A stretch of DNA of 40,301 bases from UBA5287 sp041672395 (GCA_041672395.1 JBAYZS010000018.1:1-40301); one strand, 5' to 3'; positions 8,674 to 18,845 are shown, counted from the stretch's first letter. Program-made: numbers and translations. Notes: generated by a model not told the origin, from the letters alone.

Positions 8674-10980
8674 ATGGAAAATATACTCGATCAACTCAAC
8701 ACAGCGCAACGCGAAGCAGTAGAATTTTGCACCGGTCCTTCATTAGTAATAGCAGGTGCAGGATCCGGAAAAACACGTGTGCTTACATATAAAATAGCCT
8801 ATTTATTAGAACAAGGACTTCCCCCCTACTATATTTTGGCACTCACTTTCACAAATAAAGCTGCCCGCGAGATGAAATCACGAATAGCCGAACTTGTGGG
8901 AGAAAAAAGAGCAAAAAAACTTTGGATGGGCACCTTTCATCATATATTCTCCCGTATTCTCCGAGGAAATGCAGAGCGTATAGGTTACAATTCCAACTTC
9001 ACAATATTTGATTCTTCAGATTCTAAAAATCTAATTAGATTAATAATCAAAGAAATGAAATTGGACGACAAGCAATATCGTCCTGGTTCTATTCAAGGAC
9101 AAATATCAAGAGCCAAAAACAGTTTGATAACACCCGGAATGTATGCTCAGAATAAAGAGTTGATTGAATATGACCAAATGGCAAAACACCCTTTGCTCTA
9201 TGAAATTTACCACACTTATCAGAATAGATTGCATGCCGCCAACTGTATGGATTTTGATGATTTGCTTATGCAAACAAACATACTTTTCAGAGACAATCCC
9301 GATATATTGGAAAACTATCGTAATCAGTTTCAATATATACTTGTAGATGAATATCAAGACACTAATTTTTCTCAGCATCTCATTGTAAAACAGTTGGCAG
9401 ATAAACACCATCGAATATGTGTGGTGGGAGACGATGCGCAAAGTATTTATTCCTTTCGCGGAGCAAACATAGATAACATACTCAAATTCAAATCCAATTA
9501 TTCCGAAGCCAAGATATTTAAACTAGAGCAAAACTACCGTTCCACTCAAAACATCGTAAATGCAGCAAACAGTCTCATCAAAAAGAACTCAGAACAAATA
9601 TATAAAGACGTTTATTCAAACAACGAAGAAGGAGATAAGATAGAAGTGATTTCGGCATTTTCTGATTTTGAAGAAGGATTAATTGTTTCCAATAAAATTG
9701 CCAGGTTGCGAATTGAAGGACATGCAGCCTTTTCCGATATTGCCATACTTTATCGAACCAACACCCAATCACGTATTTTTGAAGAATCACTTCGTAAAAA
9801 CAATATTCCCTATCAGATTTACGGAGGACTTTCGTTCTATCAGCGTAAAGAAATAAAAGATGTAATCAGTTATTTTAGGTTGATTGCTAATCCCGGAGAT
9901 GAAGAAGCTTTTCGTAGAATTATCAACTATCCCACCCGTGGTATCGGTGATACAACCATAAATAAGATAGGAATTGCTGCAACAGAGAATAGAGTTAGTT
10001 TATGGGAAGTAGTGTCAAATACTGAAACTTACAAATTAAATATCAATTCAGGGACAGCCAAAAAGCTCAATGCATTTTACACGATGATGAGCAGTTTCAT
10101 GGAGCAAAACAAAACGGCTAATGCATACGAATTAGCACAACTTATGCTAAAAGAGTCTGGCATCTCTAAAGAAGCTTACAATGATATGACTCCCGAAGGT
10201 ATGAGTCGTGCACAAAACATACAAGAATTACTTAATGCACTCGATGAGTTTGTAACGACAAGAATTGAAACGGGAGATGAAGACATTTCATTAATCGATT
10301 TTCTGTCCGAGGTATCATTATTAACTGATCAAGATACAGAAAGTGAAGAGAGCAAAGAAAAAGTAACACTAATGACCGTTCACTCTGCAAAAGGATTAGA
10401 ATTTGAACATGTTTTTGTAGTTGGAATGGAAGAAGATCTGTTTCCCTCTGCGATGGCAAAACATGAACTTCGAGGATTGGAAGAAGAACGGCGACTGTTT
10501 TATGTAGCCATTACTCGTGCAAAAAAAACCTGCACTGTAACTTATGCCAAAAGCCGTTTTAAAAACGGTCAATTGAACTCTTGTCGAGAAAGTCAATTCC
10601 TTAATGATATTGATGTAGCATTTTTGAACTTTAACGAAAATACACTGTCGCACATTTCAAATACTCAAAATACAGATGGTTTCTGGAAATCCATGGAACG
10701 TCATTCACCAATTACAACTTCACAAACACGGTCGACTTTTACAACTGCTAAACAACAAGCCAATTTATCACGTATTCAACCAACTATTTCGTCTGCGCCA
10801 CTTCCCGAAGAAGCACAGCAATTAAAAGAAGGAAACATTATTGAACACGAACGATTTGGAAGGGGAAAAGTTGTTTCTATTGAACAAGACGGAAATAACA
10901 AACGTGCATTTGTTGAATTTGACTCGGCGGGACAAAAGCAATTATTACTAAAGTTTGCAAAGTTCAAGATAGTAGAATAA
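8674..10980 (+). CDS. pcrA: UvrD/PcrA-family superfamily 1 DNA helicase
   Basis: ATP-driven 3'-5' DNA helicase for nucleotide-excision and mismatch repair and for removing recombination intermediates. The 768-residue protein has all SF1A motifs: Walker A GAGSGKT (28-34), LTFTNKAAREM, Walker B VDEYQDTN (Asp225-Glu226), GDDAQSIYSFRGA, LEQNYRST, TVHSAKGLEF and FYVAITRAKK. The C-terminal EHERFGRGKVVSIE region (about 720-768) resembles the PcrA/UvrD Tudor-like domain that contacts RNA polymerase. PcrA versus UvrD naming is a matter of convention here. Monocistronic. Confidence 0.94.
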   Translation: MENILDQLNTAQREAVEFCTGPSLVIAGAGSGKTRVLTYKIAYLLEQGLPPYYILALTFTNKAAREMKSRIAELVGEKRAKKLWMGTFHHIFSRILRGNAERIGYNSNFTIFDSSDSKNLIRLIIKEMKLDDKQYRPGSIQGQISRAKNSLITPGMYAQNKELIEYDQMAKHPLLYEIYHTYQNRLHAANCMDFDDLLMQTNILFRDNPDILENYRNQFQYILVDEYQDTNFSQHLIVKQLADKHHRICVVGDDAQSIYSFRGANIDNILKFKSNYSEAKIFKLEQNYRSTQNIVNAANSLIKKNSEQIYKDVYSNNEEGDKIEVISAFSDFEEGLIVSNKIARLRIEGHAAFSDIAILYRTNTQSRIFEESLRKNNIPYQIYGGLSFYQRKEIKDVISYFRLIANPGDEEAFRRIINYPTRGIGDTTINKIGIAATENRVSLWEVVSNTETYKLNINSGTAKKLNAFYTMMSSFMEQNKTANAYELAQLMLKESGISKEAYNDMTPEGMSRAQNIQELLNALDEFVTTRIETGDEDISLIDFLSEVSLLTDQDTESEESKEKVTLMTVHSAKGLEFEHVFVVGMEEDLFPSAMAKHELRGLEEERRLFYVAITRAKKTCTVTYAKSRFKNGQLNSCRESQFLNDIDVAFLNFNENTLSHISNTQNTDGFWKSMERHSPITTSQTRSTFTTAKQQANLSRIQPTISSAPLPEEAQQLKEGNIIEHERFGRGKVVSIEQDGNNKRAFVEFDSAGQKQLLLKFAKFKIVE

Positions 10981-11087
10981 ACTGTCGCCCAAATTATTTT
11001 AAAATATCAGAAAAATAAGCGATATTTGTAGTTACTAAGGAACGTATGTTCTAACATTAATTAAACTAAATATAAACTCGTAAATCA

Positions 11088-12737
11088 ATGACAAAAAGCG
11101 CTTTACAAATTGCAAGATCACACTATGCACCAAAGATACCCGCAGTGCTAAAAAGTAATGTGATAATTGAAGAAGGAGCAGCCACAGAATCTGTTCACGA
11201 TCAGAAAGAGATTAAGGAACTGTTCCCCAACACTTATGGAATGCCAATTGTTAAATTTGTACCCTCCAGTGCACCATTATCAGGCAACCAACCATTAAAT
11301 GTTGGCGTAATCCTTTCAGGTGGACAAGCTCCTGGTGGTCACAATGTTATTGCCGGTATTTTTGATGGAATAAAAAGTATCCATCCCGACAGTCGACTTT
11401 ATGGATTTCTGATGGGACCTGCCGGTTTGATCGACCATAAATATATGGAACTGACATCAGACATCATTGACGAATATCGTAATACTGGTGGATTCGATAT
11501 CATTGGTTCAGGAAGAACTAAATTAGAAAAGAAAGAACAATTTGATAAAGGACTTATCATATTAAAAAAGCTGGACATCAAGGCCGTAATCATTATTGGT
11601 GGAGACGATTCAAATACAAATGCATGCGTATTGGCAGAATATTACAAATCTATCAATTCAGGTGTTCAAGTAATTGGTTGTCCAAAAACAATTGACGGAG
11701 ATCTCAAGAACGAACAAATTGAAACATCATTCGGTTTTGACACTGCATGTAAAGTTTATTCTGAACTTATCGGGAATATCCAACGTGATTGTAATTCAGC
11801 TCGTAAGTATTGGCACTTTATCAAAGTGATGGGACGATCAGCATCCCACATTGCGTTAGAATGTGCATTACAAACACATCCAAACATTTGTATAGTTTCA
11901 GAAGAAGTAGAGGCAAAAGACATGACACTTGATGAAGTCGTTGATCAGATAGCAACGGTTGTGGCTGAACGTGCAGAAAAAGGACTCAATTTTGGAACAG
12001 TAATAATTCCTGAAGGCCTTATTGAATTTATTCCTGCAATAAAATTATTGATTTCAGAACTTAATGATTTCCTCGCTAATGTTGATGATTTCAGCATTGT
12101 ACGTCGTTCACAGCAAAGAGAATACATCATTAATAAACTATCACCGGTAAATTCAAAAATATATTCTAAACTACCCGAAAAAGTAGCACGTCAACTCGCA
12201 ATGGACCGCGATCCACACGGAAATGTTCAGGTGTCAATGATTCAAACAGAAGAATTGCTGGCTCAGATGGTTGCTAACAGACTGGAAGAATGGGCAAAAG
12301 AAGGTAAATTCAATGGCAAGTTCGCAACTATTACTCACTTCTTTGGATATGAAGGACGTTGTGCTGCCCCATCAAATTACGATGCCGATTATTGTTATTC
12401 ATTAGGTTTTACAGCCTCCATGCTTATTGCATCTGGTAAAACCGGATATATGTCGTCAGTTCGCAATACAACAGCACCTGCAAACGAATGGATACCCGGC
12501 GGAATTCCTATCACAATGATGATGAATATGGAACGCAGAAGCGGAGAAATGAAACCAGTAATTCAGAAAGCTTTGGTAGAACTTGATGGTGCGCCATTTA
12601 AATATTTTGAAAGTCAACGTAACAAATGGGCTATTGAAACAGATTATGTTTATCCAGGGCCTATTCAGTATTTCGGACCTTCAGAAGTTTGCGATCAACC
12701 AAGCAAGACACTGCAATTGGAACAAGGAGTAAAGTAA
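11088..12737 (+). CDS. pfp: diphosphate-fructose-6-phosphate 1-phosphotransferase (PPi-PFK)
   Basis: Reversibly phosphorylates fructose 6-phosphate with pyrophosphate instead of ATP. The 549-residue length fits the long PFP clade. GGQAPGGHNVIAG is the phosphoryl-donor loop. In GGDDSNT (171-177) Asp174 replaces the Gly of ATP-dependent enzymes, and Lys200 in PKTIDGDL (199-206) is the second PPi-specificity residue, with Asp203 as the catalytic base. MGRSASHIALE is the substrate loop. An upstream GATATTTG (11021-11028) is one base off the -7 consensus. It is single and ends in a strong terminator. Confidence 0.94.
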   Translation: MTKSALQIARSHYAPKIPAVLKSNVIIEEGAATESVHDQKEIKELFPNTYGMPIVKFVPSSAPLSGNQPLNVGVILSGGQAPGGHNVIAGIFDGIKSIHPDSRLYGFLMGPAGLIDHKYMELTSDIIDEYRNTGGFDIIGSGRTKLEKKEQFDKGLIILKKLDIKAVIIIGGDDSNTNACVLAEYYKSINSGVQVIGCPKTIDGDLKNEQIETSFGFDTACKVYSELIGNIQRDCNSARKYWHFIKVMGRSASHIALECALQTHPNICIVSEEVEAKDMTLDEVVDQIATVVAERAEKGLNFGTVIIPEGLIEFIPAIKLLISELNDFLANVDDFSIVRRSQQREYIINKLSPVNSKIYSKLPEKVARQLAMDRDPHGNVQVSMIQTEELLAQMVANRLEEWAKEGKFNGKFATITHFFGYEGRCAAPSNYDADYCYSLGFTASMLIASGKTGYMSSVRNTTAPANEWIPGGIPITMMMNMERRSGEMKPVIQKALVELDGAPFKYFESQRNKWAIETDYVYPGPIQYFGPSEVCDQPSKTLQLEQGVK

Positions 12738-12758
12738 ATAAATCATCATAATTATTAT

Positions 12759-12789
12759 AAAAGACCGGAACAATAGTTCCGGTCTTTTT
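12759..12789 (+). terminator. intrinsic terminator after pfp
   Basis: AAAAGACCGGAAC (12759-12771) pairs perfectly with GTTCCGGTCTTTT (12776-12788) around an AATA loop and is followed by T residues. Confidence 0.92.
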
Positions 12790-12874
12790 GTTTGTCAGTT
12801 GTTTTGTTCGTCGAGTGTTTTATATGTCGTTTGTTGATAGGTTTAAATATTCGAAATGTTTTTCATATTACAAC

Positions 12875-12911
12875 AAAAAAGAATGGGATTGTTCAAATGA
12901 ACAATCCCATT
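12875..12911 (-). terminator. intrinsic terminator after ppiD
   Basis: A 14-bp perfect inverted repeat pairs AATGGGATTGTTCA (12882-12895) with its complement at 12898-12911. On the plus strand it is preceded by an A run at 12875-12880, which becomes the U tract for minus-strand transcription of the upstream chaperone gene. Confidence 0.9.
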
Positions 12912-12933
12912 ACAGATATTTTGCAATAAAATA

Positions 12934-15063
12934 TTAATAGAACTTATATCTATTATCTTTTACTTTTAATTTAGATTTCAACACTTCATTACCCTGCATT
13001 TGTACACGATAAGTAATGTTACCTTGCAACTGCGATTTGGTTGCTTTTGCATTATAAACATCAGTTCCCTGAACTCTGTCATTAACAGAAGCAACATACA
13101 CACCCAGATTACCTTTCACAGGTCCCTGAAGTTGTTTTACAGGAGAATAACCGGCAATAGCATTGATAATTGGCTCAAAGCCCAAACCAGTAATATTTTG
13201 CGTGTTAAAGTTCACGAACTTAACTGTGTCCACTCTTGAATTCATAGCAACGGCATATTCATCCAATGATTTCAGATTCTTAGACTTTAAATCAGCGATT
13301 ATCTTATCTGCTTTCTTATGGCGAGCAAGTTCAGCACGAATTTCAGTAGCTACTTCCGACATAGGAGTTGTACCTGCAGGAATCACGTCATCAATACGAG
13401 CAACAATTCTCAAATCAGTAAAATCAAATTTCTTTACCTCGCCTTTTTTCCCGTTTGCAGCCCAGCTTACTACCGAACGTGTTCCAGGAATTTGAGCCAA
13501 CATAAAGTCAGTAGCTGAAACAGAAGCACTTGGAACTACAGAATACCCTTTAGCAGAAGCTTGTTCATTGAATTTTTTACTAAAGTTTTCATCCGAAACC
13601 AATTGATTTATTTCGTTGTCCACATTGTTGGAAGTCTTATCACCCACAACAACAGGCATATGAATATAAGCGATTTTATATTTTTGAATAGGAGCAGTGC
13701 GTTCATCAACTTGTAAAATAACATGTTGACCAGGGATTGATACCAACGTAGGTTGTCCAATAGGAAGGTTGAATGCTTTATCCACCAATTGAGCAGCTCC
13801 AAAAGAAGCCAAGTCCATTTCTCTTACCCATCCAACTTCACCTCCATTTGATTGAGGATTAAGGCTGTTAGCAATATCTGCAAATGATACACCGTTATTC
13901 AACTGATTATAAACACTATCAACAAAATGATTTGTCAAAGAATCAGACGCCATATTTGTTGGAATAGCCATCATACGTAAGAAAATTGAATCTGGAGAAG
14001 AAGCTGTTCCAATCAATTTCATAACCTCATAAGATTCTTCAACACGAACAGGACCATAAACTTCACCAACAGCAGCAGATTTAACAAAATTCTGTTGTTC
14101 AGGAGTTAATGAGCTTGAAGAAACAAAAACATCACGGAAAGGTACATCAGAATAATCAGCTACTACAGTAGCAATATTTTCAGAGCTTTTCAATTGCTGA
14201 GCAGCAATCTCTGCTTCAGACGAAACCTCTGCAAAATCCTCATCACTTGGCATCAGTTCTTTACTGAAATAGGTAAGTTTTACCAGTGCAGTAGGAAGAT
14301 TAAAGCTACTCTTATTCTTAGTATAGAATGATTTAATTTCCGCATCAGAAACTTTTACTGCAGAATCCGGAATTGTATAATAGTTTTGAACAGCATAACT
14401 AACATCAGCGTTTTGCTGAGATTCATTAAACATTGTTTGTGCTTCAACATCATTTGCCATGATTGAATTAACAAGCAACATGTTGTACTTTTCTTCAACT
14501 CGTTGAGTCTTAACCATATTCTCAATGAACAACCACATCGATTTATATTGGTTCAACATTGCCTGTTCCTCTGGTTTTAGTGTTTCAGATGGCATATTTA
14601 CCGTATTCAAGAAATTAATAAGCGCTTCTTTGTCAAAAGCACCTGTTTGTTGATTCACGAAAAATGGTAACTGCTTTAGAATTGGTGAGATATTTTCACC
14701 ATGAACCAAATCGTTCAACTCTTCTTTAGTAACTGCAATTCCAAGTTTTTTAGCTTGGTTGCTGTATATACGCTCACGCACCATTTGATCATAAACGATG
14801 TCACGGATTTGGGCTGTCATATTTTCATCCAACGATGTTTGTCCGCTAACCATTTTTTGAAATTCTTCCCACTCAGTTACTTTCTTAAAATAATCTTCAG
14901 CGGGAACTGGTTGTCCGTTAACTTCAAAGGCAATTGTTTTGTCTTTGAAGAAGATTTTTGAACCTGAAGTGAATAAATCACCTAAAATAAATGCTAATAG
15001 TGCAATACCTATCACTGCGACAAGCAAACCTGCTTTGTCTCTAATCTTTTGTAAAGTAGCCAT
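12934..15063 (-). CDS. ppiD: PpiD/SurA-type periplasmic folding chaperone with parvulin domain
   Basis: Membrane-anchored periplasmic chaperone that helps secreted and outer-membrane proteins fold. The 709-residue protein has an N-terminal anchor (about 13-32, hydrophobic after MATLQKIRDKAG), a SurA_N-like helical domain (about 35-240), and a parvulin domain around 350-455 with NGVSFADIANSLNPQSNGGEVGW-like spacing. A second helical or parvulin-like C-terminal region follows (about 460-700). The anchor topology and size match PpiD. Whether the parvulin is active cannot be judged by eye. It is divergent from dacB across 211 bp and carries its own terminator. Confidence 0.88.
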   Translation of the reverse strand: MATLQKIRDKAGLLVAVIGIALLAFILGDLFTSGSKIFFKDKTIAFEVNGQPVPAEDYFKKVTEWEEFQKMVSGQTSLDENMTAQIRDIVYDQMVRERIYSNQAKKLGIAVTKEELNDLVHGENISPILKQLPFFVNQQTGAFDKEALINFLNTVNMPSETLKPEEQAMLNQYKSMWLFIENMVKTQRVEEKYNMLLVNSIMANDVEAQTMFNESQQNADVSYAVQNYYTIPDSAVKVSDAEIKSFYTKNKSSFNLPTALVKLTYFSKELMPSDEDFAEVSSEAEIAAQQLKSSENIATVVADYSDVPFRDVFVSSSSLTPEQQNFVKSAAVGEVYGPVRVEESYEVMKLIGTASSPDSIFLRMMAIPTNMASDSLTNHFVDSVYNQLNNGVSFADIANSLNPQSNGGEVGWVREMDLASFGAAQLVDKAFNLPIGQPTLVSIPGQHVILQVDERTAPIQKYKIAYIHMPVVVGDKTSNNVDNEINQLVSDENFSKKFNEQASAKGYSVVPSASVSATDFMLAQIPGTRSVVSWAANGKKGEVKKFDFTDLRIVARIDDVIPAGTTPMSEVATEIRAELARHKKADKIIADLKSKNLKSLDEYAVAMNSRVDTVKFVNFNTQNITGLGFEPIINAIAGYSPVKQLQGPVKGNLGVYVASVNDRVQGTDVYNAKATKSQLQGNITYRVQMQGNEVLKSKLKVKDNRYKFY

Positions 15064-15207
15064 TTACTACAATTTAATTGTTTGTTATTTGTGTAATTAT
15101 TATTTTCTCTAAAATTAAGCTACGAAGTTAGTAAAAATAAAACAATTATTCTTTGTTTTCCTTTAAAAAGTGTTTTTTACAGATAAAAAGAAAGTAATAA
15201 AACTCTC

Positions 15208-15238
15208 TTGTGCACATTGAATTGTTTTACTATCTTGC
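15208..15238 (+). promoter_or_regulatory. possible promoter of dacB
   Basis: TTG at 15208-15210 is followed after 20 bp by TATCTTGC, one T short of the -7 consensus. It lies about 37 bp before the dacB ATG. Suggestive only. Confidence 0.28.
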
Positions 15239-15274
15239 ATTAAAAATAACAACTGACACACAATTTAGATATAA

Positions 15275-16717
15275 ATGAAAAGAATTATTTCCTTCTTTAT
15301 TGCATTGACAACGATAACGTTAGTCTATTCTCAAACATCATCATTGCAAAAATTTGTAAACGATCCGGCATTGAAGCATGCTTCTGTCGGTGTAATGGTT
15401 ACAGATTTAAATACGGGCAAAACAATTGCTTCACATAACGCGGATAAATCTCTTACCACAGCTTCAATAATGAAACTTGTGACCACAGCTGCCGCTTTAG
15501 AACTTTTTGGTCCCGATTACAGATATAAAACAATCATTGCTTTAGATAAAGAGAACACCAACAAAATACTCGTTCTTGGTTCAGGTGACCCCACTCTGGG
15601 AAGCGAATCCTTTGATAATCAATCAGGTGACTTTTTGTCCGAATGGGCAAACAACATAACATCAAGATTGGCGACCAAGAACAGATGGAATCTGTATGTT
15701 GTCGACGACTTGTTTGGATATGCTGGGGTTTCGCCTGAATGGACATGGATTGATATGGGTAATTATTATGCTTCGGGGGCTTACGGAATCAGTGTTTTTG
15801 ATAATACGTACCGACTTTTTTTTGACACTACCAATAAAAATGGACGAGCTGCTATTATTAAGACTGAACCAGAAATTAAAGGACTGAAATTCATAAATTA
15901 CCTGACCTTAAATACAAACGGAAGCGATAATGGATTCATTTATGGAGCACCCTTTTCGTATGAAAGAAGTGTTAGAGGAAATATTCCGGCAGATAGAAAA
16001 GAATTCAGTATTAAAGGTGATATTCCCGATCCGGGAATGACTTTGGGAATTGAACTTTCCAAAGTACTTAAATCGAAGGGTATCAACATAGTATCGGTAA
16101 AAACGGCACAAGAAGATTACATAGCCCAATTAGACGGAACTTTTGCAGTGCCCCCCTATTCCATTGGAGAAATTCTTTATGAACACCGTTCTCAACCATT
16201 GCGTGACATCATTCGCGAGGTGAATGTGCAAAGTAACAATCATTATACTGAACATCTTATCAGAACAATTGGAAGAAAAATCAACCCCGATATTTATAGT
16301 GATGCTTTACAAGAGGGTATTGATTATGTATATCGTTTTTTAAAAGCAAGAAATATTAGAACGGAATCTCTTTTTCTGCACGACGGATGTGGACTTGCAC
16401 CGCAAGATGCTGCGAGTCCTGGTTTCTTTTGTAATCTGCTTACATATATGTATAACAGCAGCAATAATTCCAAAACCTATTTTGTATCGTTGCCTAAAGC
16501 AGGAGAACCGGAAACTACATTGCAAAGCTTTATGGACGGAACAAAATATGAAGGAAAGATAGCTGCTAAAAGTGGAAGTATTGGTGGAGTACAATGTTTT
16601 GCTGGTTATTTGATTGACGGCAACAAGAAATACGCGTTTACAATAATGGTTAACAAATTTAATGGCACCAGGACTCAGGTCCGTAGTGCCATTGAAAAAT
16701 ATCTTGAAAGCTTGTAA
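15275..16717 (+). CDS. dacB: D-alanyl-D-alanine carboxypeptidase/endopeptidase (PBP4 family, S13)
   Basis: Trims or cleaves peptide cross-links in peptidoglycan in the periplasm. A signal peptide ends near VYSQ (about residue 20). The three penicillin-binding motifs are visible: SIMK (Ser64, Lys67), SNN in VNVQSNNHYTEH, and KSG in IAAKSGSIGGV, the S13 form of KTG. The 480-residue length and the large insert between SxxK and SxN are typical of S13 enzymes. Its stop codon is 1 bp from the stop of the converging FKBP lipoprotein gene, with no terminator between them. Confidence 0.92.
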   Translation: MKRIISFFIALTTITLVYSQTSSLQKFVNDPALKHASVGVMVTDLNTGKTIASHNADKSLTTASIMKLVTTAAALELFGPDYRYKTIIALDKENTNKILVLGSGDPTLGSESFDNQSGDFLSEWANNITSRLATKNRWNLYVVDDLFGYAGVSPEWTWIDMGNYYASGAYGISVFDNTYRLFFDTTNKNGRAAIIKTEPEIKGLKFINYLTLNTNGSDNGFIYGAPFSYERSVRGNIPADRKEFSIKGDIPDPGMTLGIELSKVLKSKGINIVSVKTAQEDYIAQLDGTFAVPPYSIGEILYEHRSQPLRDIIREVNVQSNNHYTEHLIRTIGRKINPDIYSDALQEGIDYVYRFLKARNIRTESLFLHDGCGLAPQDAASPGFFCNLLTYMYNSSNNSKTYFVSLPKAGEPETTLQSFMDGTKYEGKIAAKSGSIGGVQCFAGYLIDGNKKYAFTIMVNKFNGTRTQVRSAIEKYLESL

Positions 16718-16718
16718 C

Positions 16719-17297
16719 TTATTTTACAATCTCTAATAATTCGATCTCAAAAACTAAAGTTGTATATCCGGGAATTGAAGTCTGGGCACTTGCGCCATAA
16801 CCCAATTCCTGTGGCATCCATACTTCCCATTTGTCGCCTACTTCCATATTTTGCAAAGCGGTTGACATTCCATCTATCAGACCACCGCTGCTGTAATAAC
16901 CGCCGGTGGTTGCAGCAACACTGAACGTACTCGGATTATTAGCCCTAAAAGAAGTAGAGTCGAAAATGAGTTTATTTTTGATTATTTGTCCCTCTGCATT
17001 TTGATATGTATCGCCTTTGCTCCAATCTCTTTTGTACCAACCTGTGTAAAGCACTTTTACCTTATCTGTAAAAAGTGGTTTTGCACCGTTTCCATCGGTT
17101 ATCTCTTTATAAACAATAAATCCGTCATTAGAGAGTGAAGTCACACTATTGTAACCATCACTTCCTACTTTTCTTGTTACATTCTGGAATCCCAACTCTT
17201 GTGCAATTTGCCATTCCGATTTTACTACGGATGAATCGTCGCATGCAGAAAGCAAAACAATGAGTGTTAGTGAAAGAATAAATACTATCTTTTTCAT
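16719..17297 (-). CDS. FKBP-type peptidyl-prolyl isomerase lipoprotein (third FKBP)
   Basis: Envelope prolyl isomerase of 192 residues. The lipobox LLSAC gives lipidated Cys19. Unlike the two FKBPs near the left end, it lacks the FKBP_N helical dimer domain. The catalytic fold spans about 80-192 with VKVLYTGWY, LIFDSTSF, GLIDGMSTALQNMEVGDKWEVW, LGYG and LVFEIELLEI. An insertion of about 20 residues (WSKGDTYQNAEGQII) sits between the first two conserved strands. It starts 3 bp after the glyS stop codon, so it is transcribed and probably translated with glyS, an odd functional pairing. Confidence 0.88.
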   Translation of the reverse strand: MKKIVFILSLTLIVLLSACDDSSVVKSEWQIAQELGFQNVTRKVGSDGYNSVTSLSNDGFIVYKEITDGNGAKPLFTDKVKVLYTGWYKRDWSKGDTYQNAEGQIIKNKLIFDSTSFRANNPSTFSVAATTGGYYSSGGLIDGMSTALQNMEVGDKWEVWMPQELGYGASAQTSIPGYTTLVFEIELLEIVK

Positions 17298-17300
17298 ATA

Positions 17301-18845
17301 TTAATCAGCAATTTTCTTTAAAACATTTTTCATATCTGTACGTTCAGCAATAAATCCTTCTAAGTCGGATATAGAAACGCGCTTTTGTTCCATAGAATCA
17401 CGATCGCGAACAGTAACTGTATCATCTTCAAGTGTTTGATGGTCTACAGTGATGCAATATGGCGTACCAATAGCATCCTGACGGCGATAGCGTTTTCCAA
17501 TACTGTCCTTTTCGTCATATTGACAGGTGAAACTGAACTTCAATGCATTCTTGATTTTTTCAGCTTTTTCGGGCAGACCGTCTTTTTTCACTAATGGTAA
17601 AACAGCAAGTTTTACTGGTGCCAAAAAGGCCGGAAGTCTTAGCACGACACGGGTTTCACCTCCATCAAGCTGCTCTTCGTCATACGATCCAGAAAGAATG
17701 GAAAGGAATGTCCTGTCAACTCCAATTGAGGTTTCAATTACATATGGTGTGTATGATTCGTTCAACTCGGGGTCGAAGAACTGCATTTTCTTTCCTGAAA
17801 ATTTTTCATGCTGACTCAAATCAAAATCGGTTCGTGAATGTATTCCTTCTACTTCTTTGAAACCGAATGGCATGTTAAATTCTATATCTGTTGCGGCATT
17901 TGCATAATGGGCCAATTTATCATGATCATGAAAACGATAGCTTTCATTTCCAAATCCCATGCCAAGATGCCAATTCAAACGGGTATTTTTCCAATAGTTA
18001 AACCATGTCATTTCTTCTCCGGGACGTACAAAAAACTGCATTTCCATCTGCTCAAATTCACGCATGCGGAAAATAAACTGACGGGCTACAATCTCGTTAC
18101 GGAAGGCTTTTCCGATTTGTGCAATACCGAAAGGAATTTTCATTCGTCCTGTTTTCTGAACATTCAGGAAGTTTACAAAAATTCCCTGAGCTGTTTCCGG
18201 TCGAAGATATACCTTGGTTGCACCTTCAGATGTAGACCCCATATCAGTGGCAAACATCAGATTAAATTGACGTACTTCTGTCCAATTGCGAGTTCCGCTG
18301 ATAGGGCAAACAATTTCGCAATCAATGATAATCTGTCGTAAATCGTCTAAATTATTATCATTCAATGCTTTCTTAAACCTATCGTGAATCTCGTCTCTTT
18401 TTTTCTGATTGTCAAGTACGCGCTGATTGGTTTGTTTAAACATGTGTTCGTCAAAGCTCTCGCCAAATCGTTTAGCGGCTTTTTCAACTTCTTTTTTGAT
18501 TTTATCGTCAATCTTTGCTAAATGATCTTCAATCAACACATCTGCGCGATAACGCTTTTTACTATCTTTATTATCGATGAGCGGATCGTTAAAGGCATCC
18601 ACGTGTCCCGAAGCTTTCCATATAGTTGGGTGCATAAATATTGCCGAATCGAGTCCCACAACATTATCATGCAGCAAAGTCATGCTATCCCACCAATATT
18701 TTTTGATATTATTTTTGAGTTCCACGCCCATTTGGCCGTAGTCATATACTGCACCTAAACCGTCATAAATTTCACTCGACGGAAATACAAATCCGTATTC
18801 TTTGCAATGCGATACAATTTTCTTAAAAACGTCTTCTTGTGCCAT
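17301..18845 (-). CDS. glyS: glycyl-tRNA synthetase (alpha2 class)
   Basis: Charges tRNA-Gly with glycine. It is the single-chain homodimeric class II enzyme (514 residues), not the bacterial alpha2-beta2 form. Class II motifs are present: motif 2 around FRNE (248-251) with RQFIFRMREFEQ, motif 3 at GVDRTF (375-380), and the glycine-binding RPETAQG (215-221). The C-terminal anticodon-binding domain occupies about 405-514. It is the first gene of a minus-strand pair with an FKBP lipoprotein and has a long 5' non-coding region of 438 bp shared with the divergent flippase gene. Confidence 0.95.
   Translation of the reverse strand: MAQEDVFKKIVSHCKEYGFVFPSSEIYDGLGAVYDYGQMGVELKNNIKKYWWDSMTLLHDNVVGLDSAIFMHPTIWKASGHVDAFNDPLIDNKDSKKRYRADVLIEDHLAKIDDKIKKEVEKAAKRFGESFDEHMFKQTNQRVLDNQKKRDEIHDRFKKALNDNNLDDLRQIIIDCEIVCPISGTRNWTEVRQFNLMFATDMGSTSEGATKVYLRPETAQGIFVNFLNVQKTGRMKIPFGIAQIGKAFRNEIVARQFIFRMREFEQMEMQFFVRPGEEMTWFNYWKNTRLNWHLGMGFGNESYRFHDHDKLAHYANAATDIEFNMPFGFKEVEGIHSRTDFDLSQHEKFSGKKMQFFDPELNESYTPYVIETSIGVDRTFLSILSGSYDEEQLDGGETRVVLRLPAFLAPVKLAVLPLVKKDGLPEKAEKIKNALKFSFTCQYDEKDSIGKRYRRQDAIGTPYCITVDHQTLEDDTVTVRDRDSMEQKRVSISDLEGFIAERTDMKNVLKKIAD

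Noticed and set aside
8598..8792. 64-residue open frame after the barrel protein gene
   Set aside because: It runs through the terminator hairpin and promoter and overlaps the helicase gene in another frame.
17838..18341. 167-residue open frame antisense to glyS
   Set aside because: Its composition is that of a shadow of the strongly conserved glyS frame, with no motif and no plausible start context.
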